In this document: one piece after another, positions 54,027-62,502 of the stretch | Layout: each line of letters begins with the position of its first letter | Position numbering within the stretch: the stretch's first letter is position 1 | Source of the DNA: Sporosarcina aquimarina | GTDB taxonomy: Bacteria > Bacillota > Bacilli > Bacillales_A > Planococcaceae | Assembly (NCBI RefSeq): GCF_023715615.1 | Contig: NZ_JAMBOM010000005.1 | Span: 1-64,000 of the forward strand | Reading direction: 5' to 3' | Length of the DNA stretch: 64,000 nt | Notes under the pieces: model-generated | Databases searched by the model: none | What the model was told of the DNA's origin: nothing | Seen by the model: only the letters and a program-made list of their open reading frames with translations | Translations under genes and position numbers: made by a program

Positions 54027-55520
54027 TTACTTTTGATCGTAATAAGTGAGCTGTGCTGAAGAATCCTCTGCCTTACTCTTTCCTTTAAACAGCAAGCTGA
54101 ACAAGTAACCAAATACGAGTGATGAAACAAGGTTAATAAGTGAATACGCCCATAGCGTCGTGTCTGTGAAATAAGATACGTAGATAGCGATAAGGGACGT
54201 TACGATGAAGCCCGCAATAGCTCCCTTTGTATTCGCACGTTTTGTCAACACGCCAAGTGTGAACGTACCACCGATAATACCGAGAACAAGACCCATCAAA
54301 CCGTTGAACCATTCATATGCAGAACTAACGTTAGAATATGCGAGAACGATTGCAAAAACAATCGACAAAACACCTACGATGATGCTGACAGCTTTAGCAA
54401 TTTTCGTTCCTGTTTCATCGGTCATATCCGGACGTAACACCTTTTGGATATCCAATGTCCAACTAGTCGCGACACTGTTCAAACCTGTAGAGAGCGTCGA
54501 TTGACCTGCCGCAAAGAGTCCTGCAATTAGTAATCCCGAGATTCCTGCTGGTAGTTCAGTGACGATGAAATTCGCAAAGATAAGATCTTTAGCACCTTCA
54601 GGCATGTCACCACCTGCTTGCTTATAAAACACGTAGAGTGACGTTCCGATAAAGAAGAACAAAGTTGCTGTACCTAGAGAAAGTACACCGTTCATGATGG
54701 TCATTTTATTCATTTGTTTCAAATCTGTCGTAGTTAAATAACGTTGTACCATGTCTTGACTCGAAATGTACGAGAACAATGTAGATAAGCCAGCACCAAG
54801 GAAAATGATGAACAAGCTATCATTGAAGATATTCGGGTCAAAGATTACTGCTTCACTAAAGAACTTGTTGTCTTGGACACCGACTTTCATAATCTCAGGA
54901 AGGCCGCCTTTAACAGAGACAATCAGTACGATGAGTGCGAAAACCCCGCCACCTATTAGGACAATCCCTTGGATGAAATCTGTCCACAGAACGGACTTAA
55001 TGCCACCAATTGAGGAGTAAATTGTCGCAATGACCCCCATGAATAGAATGATTGCCACAGTATGAATACCAGTAACTGCTGATAATGCGAGCGCTGGCAA
55101 GTACATGATGATTGACATTCGTCCAACTTGGTAAATGATGAAAAGAGAACTTCCCATAATTCGTAAGCCTTTGCCAAATCGTTTTTCTAAATATTCATAT
55201 GCTGTATCGATGTTGAGATTGCGATACACCGGCAAGAAGAAGTAAATCGCTACTGGAACAGCGATGAACAATCCAATTTGTCCTGCCCAAAGCTGCCAGT
55301 TTCCAAGATATGAGTTCCCAGCAAGTGATAAGAACGAAATTGGAGAGAGCAGTGTTGCGAAAAGACTTACAGACGTCACCCACCACGGGATACTGCCGTC
55401 TCCTTTAAAGAACTCTTTCCCTTTCATTTCCTTTTTTGCAACAGCAACTCCGATGTAAAGAATTAAAAGCAAATACGCAACCAAAATAACGTAATCTATT
55501 ACTGCAAACTTCCCATCCAT
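54027..55520 (-). CDS. Sodium:solute symporter (SSS), probable sialic acid transporter
   Basis: 497 residues, 13 predicted segments. N-terminal VILVAYLLLILYIGVAVAKK, then WWVTSVSLFATLLSPISFLSLAG (ion-binding helix), and SIGGIKSVLWTDFIQG near residue 165. The order fits the SSS sialic-acid branch (SiaT/NanT-SSS). No TRAP or ABC sialic-acid genes are present, so this is the likely uptake system. GGGGGAAAAGGG before ATG. Confidence 0.85.
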   Translation of the reverse strand: MDGKFAVIDYVILVAYLLLILYIGVAVAKKEMKGKEFFKGDGSIPWWVTSVSLFATLLSPISFLSLAGNSYLGNWQLWAGQIGLFIAVPVAIYFFLPVYRNLNIDTAYEYLEKRFGKGLRIMGSSLFIIYQVGRMSIIMYLPALALSAVTGIHTVAIILFMGVIATIYSSIGGIKSVLWTDFIQGIVLIGGGVFALIVLIVSVKGGLPEIMKVGVQDNKFFSEAVIFDPNIFNDSLFIIFLGAGLSTLFSYISSQDMVQRYLTTTDLKQMNKMTIMNGVLSLGTATLFFFIGTSLYVFYKQAGGDMPEGAKDLIFANFIVTELPAGISGLLIAGLFAAGQSTLSTGLNSVATSWTLDIQKVLRPDMTDETGTKIAKAVSIIVGVLSIVFAIVLAYSNVSSAYEWFNGLMGLVLGIIGGTFTLGVLTKRANTKGAIAGFIVTSLIAIYVSYFTDTTLWAYSLINLVSSLVFGYLFSLLFKGKSKAEDSSAQLTYYDQK

Positions 55521-55552
55521 CCCTTTTCCCCCTAACTTTTCTTTGTCTATAG

Positions 55553-55564
55553 GTAAGCGCTTAC
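55553..55564. promoter_or_regulatory. Candidate cre (CcpA) site before the sialic-acid transporter gene
   Basis: Perfect 12-bp palindrome GTAAGCGCTTAC, 33 nt before the transporter start, close to the cre consensus. It lies between nanA and the transporter, so an internal promoter or roadblock is possible. Confidence 0.6.
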
Positions 55565-55602
55565 TTGTACTTCAAAAGACTTCAGCAGAAGTCTTTTATT
55601 CT

Positions 55603-56475
55603 TCACTTAGATAAAAACGTTGTTGCAAGTTCTTGTGCTACTTTCACTTTGTCTGCTGAAAGTTGTTTCATTGGCTTGCGACAAACTCCCGCTTCCACTC
55701 CTTGAGTTTTCAACATTTCCTTGATTGTCTGATAAAGACCGTTTGCTAAAATGCCTGAAATGAGATCGTTTGTCACTTTTTGAATTTCTCGTGCTTCGTC
55801 AATTTTTCCTTCTCGAGCAAGGTCAAAAATTGATCGTGCACGTGCACCATTGACGTTAAACGTACTTCCGATTGCACCATCCACGTTTAAAACTGCTGCA
55901 GATAATAACATTTCGTCAAATCCTGAATAGATGAGCTTCTCTGGATACGCATGGCGTAGGCGCTCAAGTAAATAGAAATCAGGCGCTGTAAATTTAACAC
56001 CGATGATTTTTTCATTTTCAAACAACTCACCAAATTGCTCTAAACTCATGTTGACACCTGTTAAAGCTGGAATCGAATAGATAATCATCGTATTATCAAC
56101 GCTATTAATAATCATATTGTAGTAATCTTTTACCTCTTCGAAATCGAATTTATAGTAGAACGGTGTAACGGCAGATAAAGAATCATAACCAAGTTCTGTC
56201 GCATATTTAGCAAGTTCAACAGCTTCATCAATGTTAAGTGCACCGACTTGCGCGATGAGCTTCACTTGGTCTCCAGCTTCGTCTTTGACGATTTCAAAGA
56301 TCCGCTTTTTGTCTTCTGTTGAGATTAGGAAATTCTCTCCTGTACTTCCGTTGACGTATAATCCGTCCACTTTAGAGACATCGATGTTATGACGTACTAA
56401 CTGACGTAATCCTTTTTCGTGAATATTGCCCTGCTCGTCAAATGCACACATTAGTGCTGTAAAAATACCTTTCAT
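55603..56475 (-). CDS. nanA: N-acetylneuraminate lyase
   Basis: 290 residues, DapA-like TIM barrel. [15 protein letters not shown] near residue 44, catalytic Tyr in [10 protein letters not shown] near 135 and Schiff-base Lys in [16 protein letters not shown] near 163, then [10 protein letters not shown]. The KFT-x-x-D motif marks sialic acid lyases over dihydrodipicolinate synthases. Splits Neu5Ac into ManNAc and pyruvate. GGAGCGG before ATG. Second gene of the operon. Confidence 0.92.
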   Translation of the reverse strand: MKGIFTALMCAFDEQGNIHEKGLRQLVRHNIDVSKVDGLYVNGSTGENFLISTEDKKRIFEIVKDEAGDQVKLIAQVGALNIDEAVELAKYATELGYDSLSAVTPFYYKFDFEEVKDYYNMIINSVDNTMIIYSIPALTGVNMSLEQFGELFENEKIIGVKFTAPDFYLLERLRHAYPEKLIYSGFDEMLLSAAVLNVDGAIGSTFNVNGARARSIFDLAREGKIDEAREIQKVTNDLISGILANGLYQTIKEMLKTQGVEAGVCRKPMKQLSADKVKVAQELATTFLSK

Positions 56476-56516
56476 GCTTATCCGCTCCTCTGTTTTAACT
56501 AATTGTTTTGAATGTC

Positions 56517-57203
56517 TTATTTATGATGAATTGCTGTTACAAATTTTTCTGTGATGTTCATAGGGCGTGTAATGGCGCTTCCTACGACAACTGCATGAGC
56601 ACCGAGTTCAATTGCTAACTTTGCCTTTTCAGGAGTATCAAAGTTCCCTTCTGCAATGACTGGCACGTTCACTTTTTCAACGAGTTGCTTCACAAGCTCT
56701 AATGGCTTCACGTCTTTTGAGTAGGGCGTGTATCCTGCTAATGTCGGAGCGACAATGTCCGCACCTGCCTCTACTGCATACACCCCTTCTTCCAGCGTCG
56801 AAACATCCGCCATAAAGAGTTGTTCAGGAAACATTTCCTTCGCTTGTCTGAGGAGTTCTTCAAATGTTTGGTTACCCGGTCTCATTCTTTTGGTACCGTC
56901 TAGTGCAATAATACTCACGCCTTCTTCAGCTAGCGCAGATATTTCTGCAAACGTTGGAGTTATGAAGACTTCCTCGTCCGGATAGTCTTTCTTAATGATT
57001 CCAATAATAGGGAGATCGACTTCTTGTTTAATTGCTTGGATATCTTCTACAGAATTTGCACGGATGCCAACCGCTCCACCCAGTTTTGCGGCGAGCGCCA
57101 TTTTACTCATGATGAATGAGCTGTGTAACGGCTCATCCTCTAATGCCTGGCAAGAGACAACGAGGGAATGTTGTATTTGCTTCAGTAAATCTTGGCTGTT
57201 CAT
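56517..57203 (-). CDS. nanE: N-acetylmannosamine-6-phosphate 2-epimerase
   Basis: 228 residues. TIM-barrel motifs: [15 protein letters not shown] at residue 13, [17 protein letters not shown] near 68 and VDLPVIGI, then [21 protein letters not shown] near 132 and [15 protein letters not shown] near 185. Converts ManNAc-6-P to GlcNAc-6-P. First gene of the cluster; promoter and cre site precede it. AAGGAG before ATG. Confidence 0.93.
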   Translation of the reverse strand: MNSQDLLKQIQHSLVVSCQALEDEPLHSSFIMSKMALAAKLGGAVGIRANSVEDIQAIKQEVDLPIIGIIKKDYPDEEVFITPTFAEISALAEEGVSIIALDGTKRMRPGNQTFEELLRQAKEMFPEQLFMADVSTLEEGVYAVEAGADIVAPTLAGYTPYSKDVKPLELVKQLVEKVNVPVIAEGNFDTPEKAKLAIELGAHAVVVGSAITRPMNITEKFVTAIHHK

Positions 57204-57244
57204 GGATAGTCTCCTTGCTGTTTGACGTTGAACGAGAAATAACT

Positions 57245-57259
57245 AGTAAGCGTTTTCAA
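57245..57259. promoter_or_regulatory. cre (CcpA) site at the nanE promoter
   Basis: Minus-strand TTGAAAACGCTTACT fits the cre consensus WTGNAANCGNWNNCW at every position. It lies about 10 bp after the -10, so bound CcpA would block the nan operon during growth on glucose. Confidence 0.82.
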
Positions 57260-57268
57260 TCTATTGGC

Positions 57269-57298
57269 ACTATATCATTTATGAAAGTTAACTGTCAA
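57269..57298 (-). promoter_or_regulatory. Sigma-A promoter of the nan operon
   Basis: -35 TTGACA (57298-57293), 18-bp spacer, -10 TATAGT (57274-57269). Farther upstream TCATnAnTnATGA-type inverted repeats (about 57303-57340) are candidate sites for the RpiR regulator; this last point is weak. Confidence 0.8.
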
Positions 57299-57370
57299 AT
57301 ATTCATAATTAATGATTGTTGTTTTGTCATTATGATAAATACGTGATGTTTAGAGTGCTAATTCCTGAGC

Positions 57371-57407
57371 AAAACAAAAAAGCAACGACTCAACATGGAG
57401 TCGCTGC
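57371..57407 (-). terminator. Terminator after the GerW-family gene
   Basis: Stem GCAGCGACTC / GAGTCGTTGC with loop CATGTT (one G-U), followed by TTTTTTGTTTTG on the minus strand. Confidence 0.88.
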
Positions 57408-57422
57408 AAAGGGTAGTTCCTA

Positions 57423-57770
57423 TTATTTCTTTCGCGAGATCAGAATGCCTATTATTCCAGTAACAATCAGACCAATTGTAGCTGCCTTCCGATAACTGTT
57501 TGTAGTTTTGAAAGTAACGTGATCTGGTGTGATTTCAAACACACCAACAGGTTTGACGGAGAAACTTCCACCAGCACCTTCACCTCCACCCCCAATAGCA
57601 TACTTCAGCTTGGCAACAGGAATTACTTTGTTCAAACCAACTTCAACTGGTTCTCCATAAATAAGCGATACATCCCTTTGAACCCCGAACTTTTTAAAGA
57701 CCGCTTTTATCGGTGTTTCTTCAAAGGTCTTCTCCAATCCAACATGGCTGTCCACTTCATAATTAGTCAT
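57423..57770 (-). CDS. GerW/YtfJ-family protein with a C-terminal membrane segment
   Basis: 115 residues. The YtfJ-like core (VSLIYGEPVEVGLNKVIPVAKLKYAIGGGG, and GGSFSVKPVGVFEITPDHV) is near residues 34-85; a C-terminal hydrophobic segment (TIGLIVTGIIGILIS) would anchor it. Bacillus YtfJ/GerW acts in spore germination. This one is short and membrane-anchored, so it may be a paralogue with another role. GGGGGAG before ATG. Array C lies upstream. Confidence 0.78.
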   Translation of the reverse strand: MTNYEVDSHVGLEKTFEETPIKAVFKKFGVQRDVSLIYGEPVEVGLNKVIPVAKLKYAIGGGGEGAGGSFSVKPVGVFEITPDHVTFKTTNSYRKAATIGLIVTGIIGILISRKK

Positions 57771-57910
57771 CTATTCTCCCCCTCATTATTAAACAGAGTT
57801 TTAGTACATGTCATTATACTGTCTGTTACGAATGAAAATGATTAATTGTTTCACTATAACGTGGTTTTATTATTCATTCTTTGACGAGAGTGGGTGTGGA
57901 TTTGGAGCGT

Positions 57911-58680
57911 TTGTGCGCGGTATAGAACTGATTGCGCGCGAACGAATGGCATTACCGCGCGGTAGCAACTGGTTTACGCGCGGGCTGATTTTTGCGCGCG
58001 GGGAAACCCTATTTGTGCGCGGTATAGTACCGATTACGCGCGAACGAACGGCATTTCCGCGCGGTGGCAACTTGTTTACGTGCGGGATGATTTTTACGCG
58101 CGGAGCAACTCTATTTGTGCGCGGTATAGAACCGATTGCGCGCGAACGAACGGCATTTCCGCGCGGTAGCAACTGGTTTACGCGCGGGCTAATTTTTGCG
58201 CGCGGGGCAACTCTATTTGTGCGCGGTATAGTACTGATTACGCGCGAACGAATGGCATTTCCGCGCGGTGGCAACTAGTTTACGCGCGGGCTAATTTTTG
58301 CGCGCGGGGCAACCCTATTTGTGCGCGGTGTAATACCGATTGCGCGCGAACGAACGGCATTTCCGCGCGGTGGCAACTGGTTTACGATTAGGCTGATTTT
58401 TACGCGCGGGGCAACTCTATTTGTGCGCTGTATAGAACCGATTGCGCGCGAACGAACGGCATTTCCGCGCGGTAGCAACTGGTTTACGCGTGGGCTAATT
58501 TTTGCGCGCGGGCCAACCCTATTTGTGCGCGGTGTAGAACCGATTGCGCGCGAACGAATGGCATTTCCGCGCGGTGGCAACTGATTTACGCGCGGGCTAA
58601 TTTTTACGCGCGGGGCAACTCTAAATGCGCGCGGTACTGAACCGATTGCGCGCGCACAGTCCTCACTTACGCGCACAATT
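57911..58680. repeat. Array C: 102-bp super-repeat of CGCGCG-cored 21-bp units
   Basis: Super-repeats begin (TTGTGCGCGG or variant) at 57911, 58013, 58115, 58217, 58319, 58421, 58523 and 58625, always 102 bp apart. Each holds five sub-units of 21, 21, 21, 18 and 21 bp with core TT(A/G)CGCGCG; minus-strand core CGCGCGTAAA. As 102 is a multiple of three, long open frames exist on both strands, but they give basic, low-complexity peptides and the minus frame is cut by a stop. I call it non-coding. It begins about 40 bp past the 3' end of the HxlR-type gene. Confidence 0.95.
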
Positions 58681-58716
58681 ATAACGTTTACGGGCGTTCC
58701 ACTTCATACGTGCTCC

Positions 58717-59082
58717 TCAGTTTCCGCTCTGTTCTTCTTCGTCAGTGGGTTGTAGATTGGTTGCAATATAGGTTTTTCCCCATTCATACATCGCATCCAA
58801 AATCGGCATGAGTGTTCTTCCTTGTTCAGTTAGGGAGTACTCCACTTTTGGCGGAACGACTGGATAGACTTCGCGGTGGATGATTAAATGCTCTTCAAGT
58901 TCTCGTAATTGGTTAACGAGCATACGTTGCGTAATCCCAGGCATCAAATTCTTTAATTCACCAAAACGCTTTGTTCCTTCTTTTCCTAAATGCCAGAGGA
59001 CTAACATTTTCCACTTGCCTCCGATAATCGAAAGCGTTAATTCTTTTTCACAATTAAAATTCTTCTCACCTAATTTCGGCAC
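58717..59082 (-). CDS. HxlR-family transcriptional regulator
   Basis: 121 residues. HxlR winged helix with the conserved N-terminal Cys in [18 protein letters not shown] (residue about 10), then [25 protein letters not shown] (recognition helix) and the wing [16 protein letters not shown]. Such regulators sense aldehydes, quinones or diamide, often via that Cys. The window also has hxlAB at 62-63 kb, the genes HxlR controls in Bacillus. GTG start with AGGAGGG. Upstream lies an AGTATAC-type inverted repeat. Confidence 0.9.
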   Translation of the reverse strand: MPKLGEKNFNCEKELTLSIIGGKWKMLVLWHLGKEGTKRFGELKNLMPGITQRMLVNQLRELEEHLIIHREVYPVVPPKVEYSLTEQGRTLMPILDAMYEWGKTYIATNLQPTDEEEQSGN

Positions 59083-59113
59083 GGTATCCCTCCTGAACCT
59101 TATAATCTTCTAT

Positions 59114-59140
59114 AGTATACTTTTTGACACTATGTATACT
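59114..59140. promoter_or_regulatory. Candidate HxlR-type operator, between the regulator and the Gfo/Idh gene
   Basis: Inverted repeat AGTATAC-N13-GTATACT, 32-58 bp before the HxlR-type start and overlapping its likely -10 (TATACT). The same AGTATACTTTTT...ACTAT string recurs before zwf (63429) and AGTATACT before hxlA (63245). Confidence 0.6.
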
Positions 59141-59270
59141 TAACTATCGTAGTTTGATTTGTATCTGGTACACATTATAATGGAACCATCCTAGTTCGCA
59201 AATTCTATAGCTCGTAATAGGAATTCAAGGAACTGACGGGTTTTCATTCATTAGAAAAAGAGGTGAAACG

Positions 59271-60290
59271 ATGGTTAGAATCGGGTTAGTCGGTACGAAC
59301 TGGATTACAGAAAGATTATTAGATGGGGCGACACATGTGGATGAACTTAACATATCCGCTGTTTACTCCAGAACAAGTGAACGTGCAGAAGAGTTTGCTA
59401 GTAAACATGGAATTCCCCATCAGTTTACAAATCTTGTGGAAATGGCAAGTAGTGACAAAATTGACGCGGTGTATATCGCTACTCCTAACTCTTTTCATGC
59501 GGAGCAATCCATTCTTTTCTTGCAAAATGGTAAACACGTATTGTGCGAGAAACCTCTCGCAGCGAATTCAATTGAAGTTCAACGGATGTTCGAAACTGCG
59601 AAGAAGCATAACGTTCTGTTAATGGAAGCTATGAAGTCTACACTCCTTCCAAATTTCAAAGTGATCCAAGATAATCTATACAAACTTGGTACGATTCGAA
59701 AATACTTTGCAAGCTTCTGTCAATATTCATCCAGGTATGATCAATATAAAAAAGGCACCGTGTTAAATGCGTTTAATCCGAAATTTGCGAATGGTGCGTT
59801 GATGGACCTAGGAGTCTACTGTTTATATCCTTTGATCGCTCTGTTCGGCGAACCCCTTGAGGTAAAAGCGACGGGCACGCTCCTGGAATCCGGCGTAGAT
59901 AGTTCAGGGAGTGTTACGTTGAAATACGTGGACAAAGATGCGGTATTAATGTACTCCAAAGTTTCAAATTCGGCATTGCCATGGGAAATCCAAGGAGAAA
60001 AAGGCACGATGCTTATTACAAAAGTGTCCTCTCCTGAAAACGTTGAAATCCAGTATAACGATGGCAGCATCGAAGTCCTCACCGCACAGATGCCTTACCC
60101 ATCGATGTACTACGAATTGCAAGAGTTTGTAGATTTGATCGAACAAGATAAAATCGAATCGGATGTTAACACGTATTTCAATTCGTATACAACGATGAAA
60201 GTGGCAGATGCCATTCGGAAAGATATCGGTTTGGAATTTCCAAGTGATCTTAATGAACAAAAACAAGGACTGGGCAATCTGTTAGATTAG
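59271..60290 (+). CDS. Gfo/Idh/MocA-family oxidoreductase
   Basis: 339 residues. N-terminal Rossmann motif GLVGTNWITERLLDGA at residue 5, conserved CEKPLAAN near residue 92 (Lys of E-K-P), and the C-terminal alpha/beta domain from about 120 (MEAMKSTLLPNFK). It oxidises or reduces a sugar or related alcohol with NAD(P). The substrate is unknown. Divergent from the HxlR-type gene across a shared operator. RBS AGAGGTG. Confidence 0.88.
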   Translation: MVRIGLVGTNWITERLLDGATHVDELNISAVYSRTSERAEEFASKHGIPHQFTNLVEMASSDKIDAVYIATPNSFHAEQSILFLQNGKHVLCEKPLAANSIEVQRMFETAKKHNVLLMEAMKSTLLPNFKVIQDNLYKLGTIRKYFASFCQYSSRYDQYKKGTVLNAFNPKFANGALMDLGVYCLYPLIALFGEPLEVKATGTLLESGVDSSGSVTLKYVDKDAVLMYSKVSNSALPWEIQGEKGTMLITKVSSPENVEIQYNDGSIEVLTAQMPYPSMYYELQEFVDLIEQDKIESDVNTYFNSYTTMKVADAIRKDIGLEFPSDLNEQKQGLGNLLD

Positions 60291-60302
60291 TCCAGTCCTT
60301 GT
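60256..60302. terminator. Shared terminator between Gfo/Idh and HAD genes
   Basis: Stem ACAAGGACTGG / CCAGTCCTTGT with a long internal segment; the 5' arm lies in the last codons of the Gfo/Idh gene. T-rich flank on both sides is short. Confidence 0.6.
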
Positions 60303-60319
60303 CGTATGAATACTGACTT

Positions 60320-61132
60320 TTATTTACTTTCCACCAAGGGTTCCAACACAAATTTTTCAAGTGCATGGAGCACGCCCTCATCATTGTTTGTCTTGGTAAT
60401 GTAGTCAGCGACACTTTTCAATGCCTCAACCCCATTTCCCATGACTACACCTAAACCAGCTGTCGTAATGAGTTCGAAATCATTATGGTTATCGCCAATT
60501 CCGATTATTTCAGACTGTTGGATTCCAAGTTGCTCGGCTAAGTAAAGCAACGCATTTCCTTTATTCGCTTCAGGATTTGTGACCTCCAAATAATGAGGTT
60601 TCGATTTTGCAATATGTGCGTCTGAACCGAACTCCCCATGCAGCTCGATTTGCAAGCGATCTAAATACATCGGCTCACCAATGAACAACACTTTTGTGAA
60701 TCCTTTGTATGCAAGGCTGCTCAATTCGTCGACGACGGTATAGGGGACGTTGCTTTCTCTGGCGTACCCCTGTATCTCTTCATTGTCTTCAGTTACGTAA
60801 AGAAAATCGTCTTGGTATACTTGGACGTGAACCTGATGCTCCCGTGCGATCTCAATGAGCCTTTCTGAGATTTCCGGTGGCACTAGGCGTTTGAACCAAA
60901 CCTTCTTTTCTTCAACATCTTTAATGACTGCCCCTTGATACGTAATTAGCGGGACATTCAAGTTCAGTTGTTCGGCAAACTTTTTTGCTGACGGAAACAT
61001 GCGACCCGTTGCAAGTGTTACGACTACGCCATTTTCAATCGCCTGTTGAATCGCAGTGATTGTGTTTGGCGTAATCTCCAATTGATCGGTCAACAATGTC
61101 CCGTCGAGGTCTATCGCTACTAATTTGTACAT
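60320..61132 (-). CDS. Cof-type HAD phosphatase (C2 cap)
   Basis: 270 residues. Motif I AIDLDGTLLTD (nucleophile Asp 8), LATGRMFPSAKKF (motif II), a C2 cap (about 80-185), Lys in VTNPEANKGNALLYL (motif III) and GIGDNHNDFELI (motif IV). Related to Bacillus YwpJ/YkrA-type phosphatases of sugar phosphates or FMN. GGAGTAG before ATG. Confidence 0.88.
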   Translation of the reverse strand: MYKLVAIDLDGTLLTDQLEITPNTITAIQQAIENGVVVTLATGRMFPSAKKFAEQLNLNVPLITYQGAVIKDVEEKKVWFKRLVPPEISERLIEIAREHQVHVQVYQDDFLYVTEDNEEIQGYARESNVPYTVVDELSSLAYKGFTKVLFIGEPMYLDRLQIELHGEFGSDAHIAKSKPHYLEVTNPEANKGNALLYLAEQLGIQQSEIIGIGDNHNDFELITTAGLGVVMGNGVEALKSVADYITKTNNDEGVLHALEKFVLEPLVESK

Positions 61133-61179
61133 AAAGCTACTCCTTTACCGCTTAACGAATTGCTCGGGTTGTCAGATTT

Positions 61180-61806
61180 TTATTGAAGTCCTTCAAACAA
61201 CAACACCCTTGCTGGTGACGCGTCTGTTCCGACTAATTTAAGAGGAGCTGCAACCATGAAGTATTCTCCCTGCTCCACATCTTTCAAACGAAGTCCTTCA
61301 ATGATAATGATGTCATTCGCGAATAACGTTTTGTGCGTGGGATGTCCCTCCTGGCTTCGTTCCACCCCAAGTGCATCGATGCCGATTCCGCGAATACCGA
61401 TTTGCGCTAGATACTCTGCTCCGTCAGCAGCAAGAAAAACAAAGTCAAAGTCAAAGTCTTCTACAAAGGAGTTTTTGGTTTTCAATAAAACAAAATCATT
61501 CTTTTGGAGGTTGAATCCTTCTAAGTCTGTCTTAGAAACTCCGGACTCGACAGTTGTTACATCGATGACTTTACATTGTCCAACAAGATTCGTTAAAGGA
61601 AGTGTTTCAAAAGTATCCCCTTCTACAACCATATGAAGGGGTGCATCAATGTGGGTACCTGTGTGCACATCCAGTTCCAAGCGTGTTTCTGTCACATAGC
61701 CATTGGTCACCCGTTTCAATTCAGGCTGCTTTTCTGGCTTGTTTTTATAGACCGTCATTCCTTCGTAAATTGAACTTGTCACATCGTACATTTTCATAAT
61801 CATCAA
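61180..61806 (-). CDS. Cyclase-family protein (kynurenine-formamidase-like hydrolase)
   Basis: 208 residues. The metal signature LDVHTGTHIDAPLHM (H-x-G-T-H-x-D-x-P) is near residue 46, with a further His in SQEGHPTHKTLFA near 150. The family includes arylformamidases and isatin hydrolase. ATG codons at 61806, 61803-61797 are all possible starts. No tryptophan-breakdown genes are near; it follows hxlAB by about 140 bp beyond a terminator, so it is not clearly linked. Confidence 0.82.
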   Translation of the reverse strand: MMIMKMYDVTSSIYEGMTVYKNKPEKQPELKRVTNGYVTETRLELDVHTGTHIDAPLHMVVEGDTFETLPLTNLVGQCKVIDVTTVESGVSKTDLEGFNLQKNDFVLLKTKNSFVEDFDFDFVFLAADGAEYLAQIGIRGIGIDALGVERSQEGHPTHKTLFANDIIIIEGLRLKDVEQGEYFMVAAPLKLVGTDASPARVLLFEGLQ

Positions 61807-61896
61807 CCACCCATTCTGTAGTAGGTTCTATTTACTCTCTACCGTCATCCTTGCACACTCGACATCTTTCTGTCTAGAGGTAGCACCTTTTCGGAT

Positions 61897-61933
61897 AAAA
61901 AAAGCCTGAGTCACCATAATAACTGGACTCAGG
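61897..61933 (-). terminator. Terminator after hxlB
   Basis: 8-bp stem CCTGAGTC / GACTCAGG with a 13-nt loop, followed by TTTTTTTATCC on the minus strand. Confidence 0.88.
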
Positions 61934-61946
61934 AAATTCAACACTT

Positions 61947-62501
61947 CTATTCTAAATTCGCATGACGACCGAACATGAACTCTGAGTGTGAGTCGTTTTT
62001 TTCCATCACACTCAAAATGAGGGCATCGTAAAACAAGAGTAGCGACTGTTCGAACAAGGAGCCCATCGGTTGAATGGATTTCCCACTTCCACTAAGAGCC
62101 TTCGCTTGTGCAGGAATTTCGATTGTATGATCTGCCAACGTTCCAATTGTTGAAGTCGGATTCGTTGTGATGGATGCAATCGTCGCACCAATGTTTTTCG
62201 CTTTCTTTGTCATGGAAACTAAACTGTCTGTTTCGCCTGAACCAGAGCCTACAATGAAAAGATCCTCGGCTTCTAAGTTAGGAGTTACGGTTTCTCCTAC
62301 CACGTATGCTTCAAGGCCGATATGCATCATACGCATCACAAAAGCTTTGGCCATAAAACCAGAACGTCCTCCGCCAGCGACGAATATCTTTTTTGCGCTA
62401 AGAATCGTGTCAACTAAGTTTTCAGCGTCAGTGTCTTTCATTAGTGACAGAGACCGTTTCAGTTCATCCAGTATTTCTTGTGTATAAGTAGTTGCGTTCA
62501 T
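61947..62501 (-). CDS. hxlB: 6-phospho-3-hexuloisomerase
   Basis: About 184 residues, SIS fold: VAGGGRSGFMAKAFVMRMMHIG near residue 48, VGSGSGETDSLVSMTKKAK near 87 and ALSGSGKSIQPMGSLFEQS near 140. Turns hexulose-6-phosphate into fructose-6-phosphate, finishing formaldehyde fixation by the RuMP route. ATG 62501 directly follows the hxlA stop; GTG at 62510 lies in frame inside hxlA. Confidence 0.94.
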   Translation of the reverse strand: MNATTYTQEILDELKRSLSLMKDTDAENLVDTILSAKKIFVAGGGRSGFMAKAFVMRMMHIGLEAYVVGETVTPNLEAEDLFIVGSGSGETDSLVSMTKKAKNIGATIASITTNPTSTIGTLADHTIEIPAQAKALSGSGKSIQPMGSLFEQSLLLFYDALILSVMEKNDSHSEFMFGRHANLE

Positions 62502-62502
62502 C

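Noticed and set aside
57911..58680. CRISPR array or repeat-protein gene in array C
   Set aside because: Too-short cores and recurring spacers exclude CRISPR. The open frames come from the 102-bp period, occur on both strands, lack ribosome binding sites and are stopped within the array.
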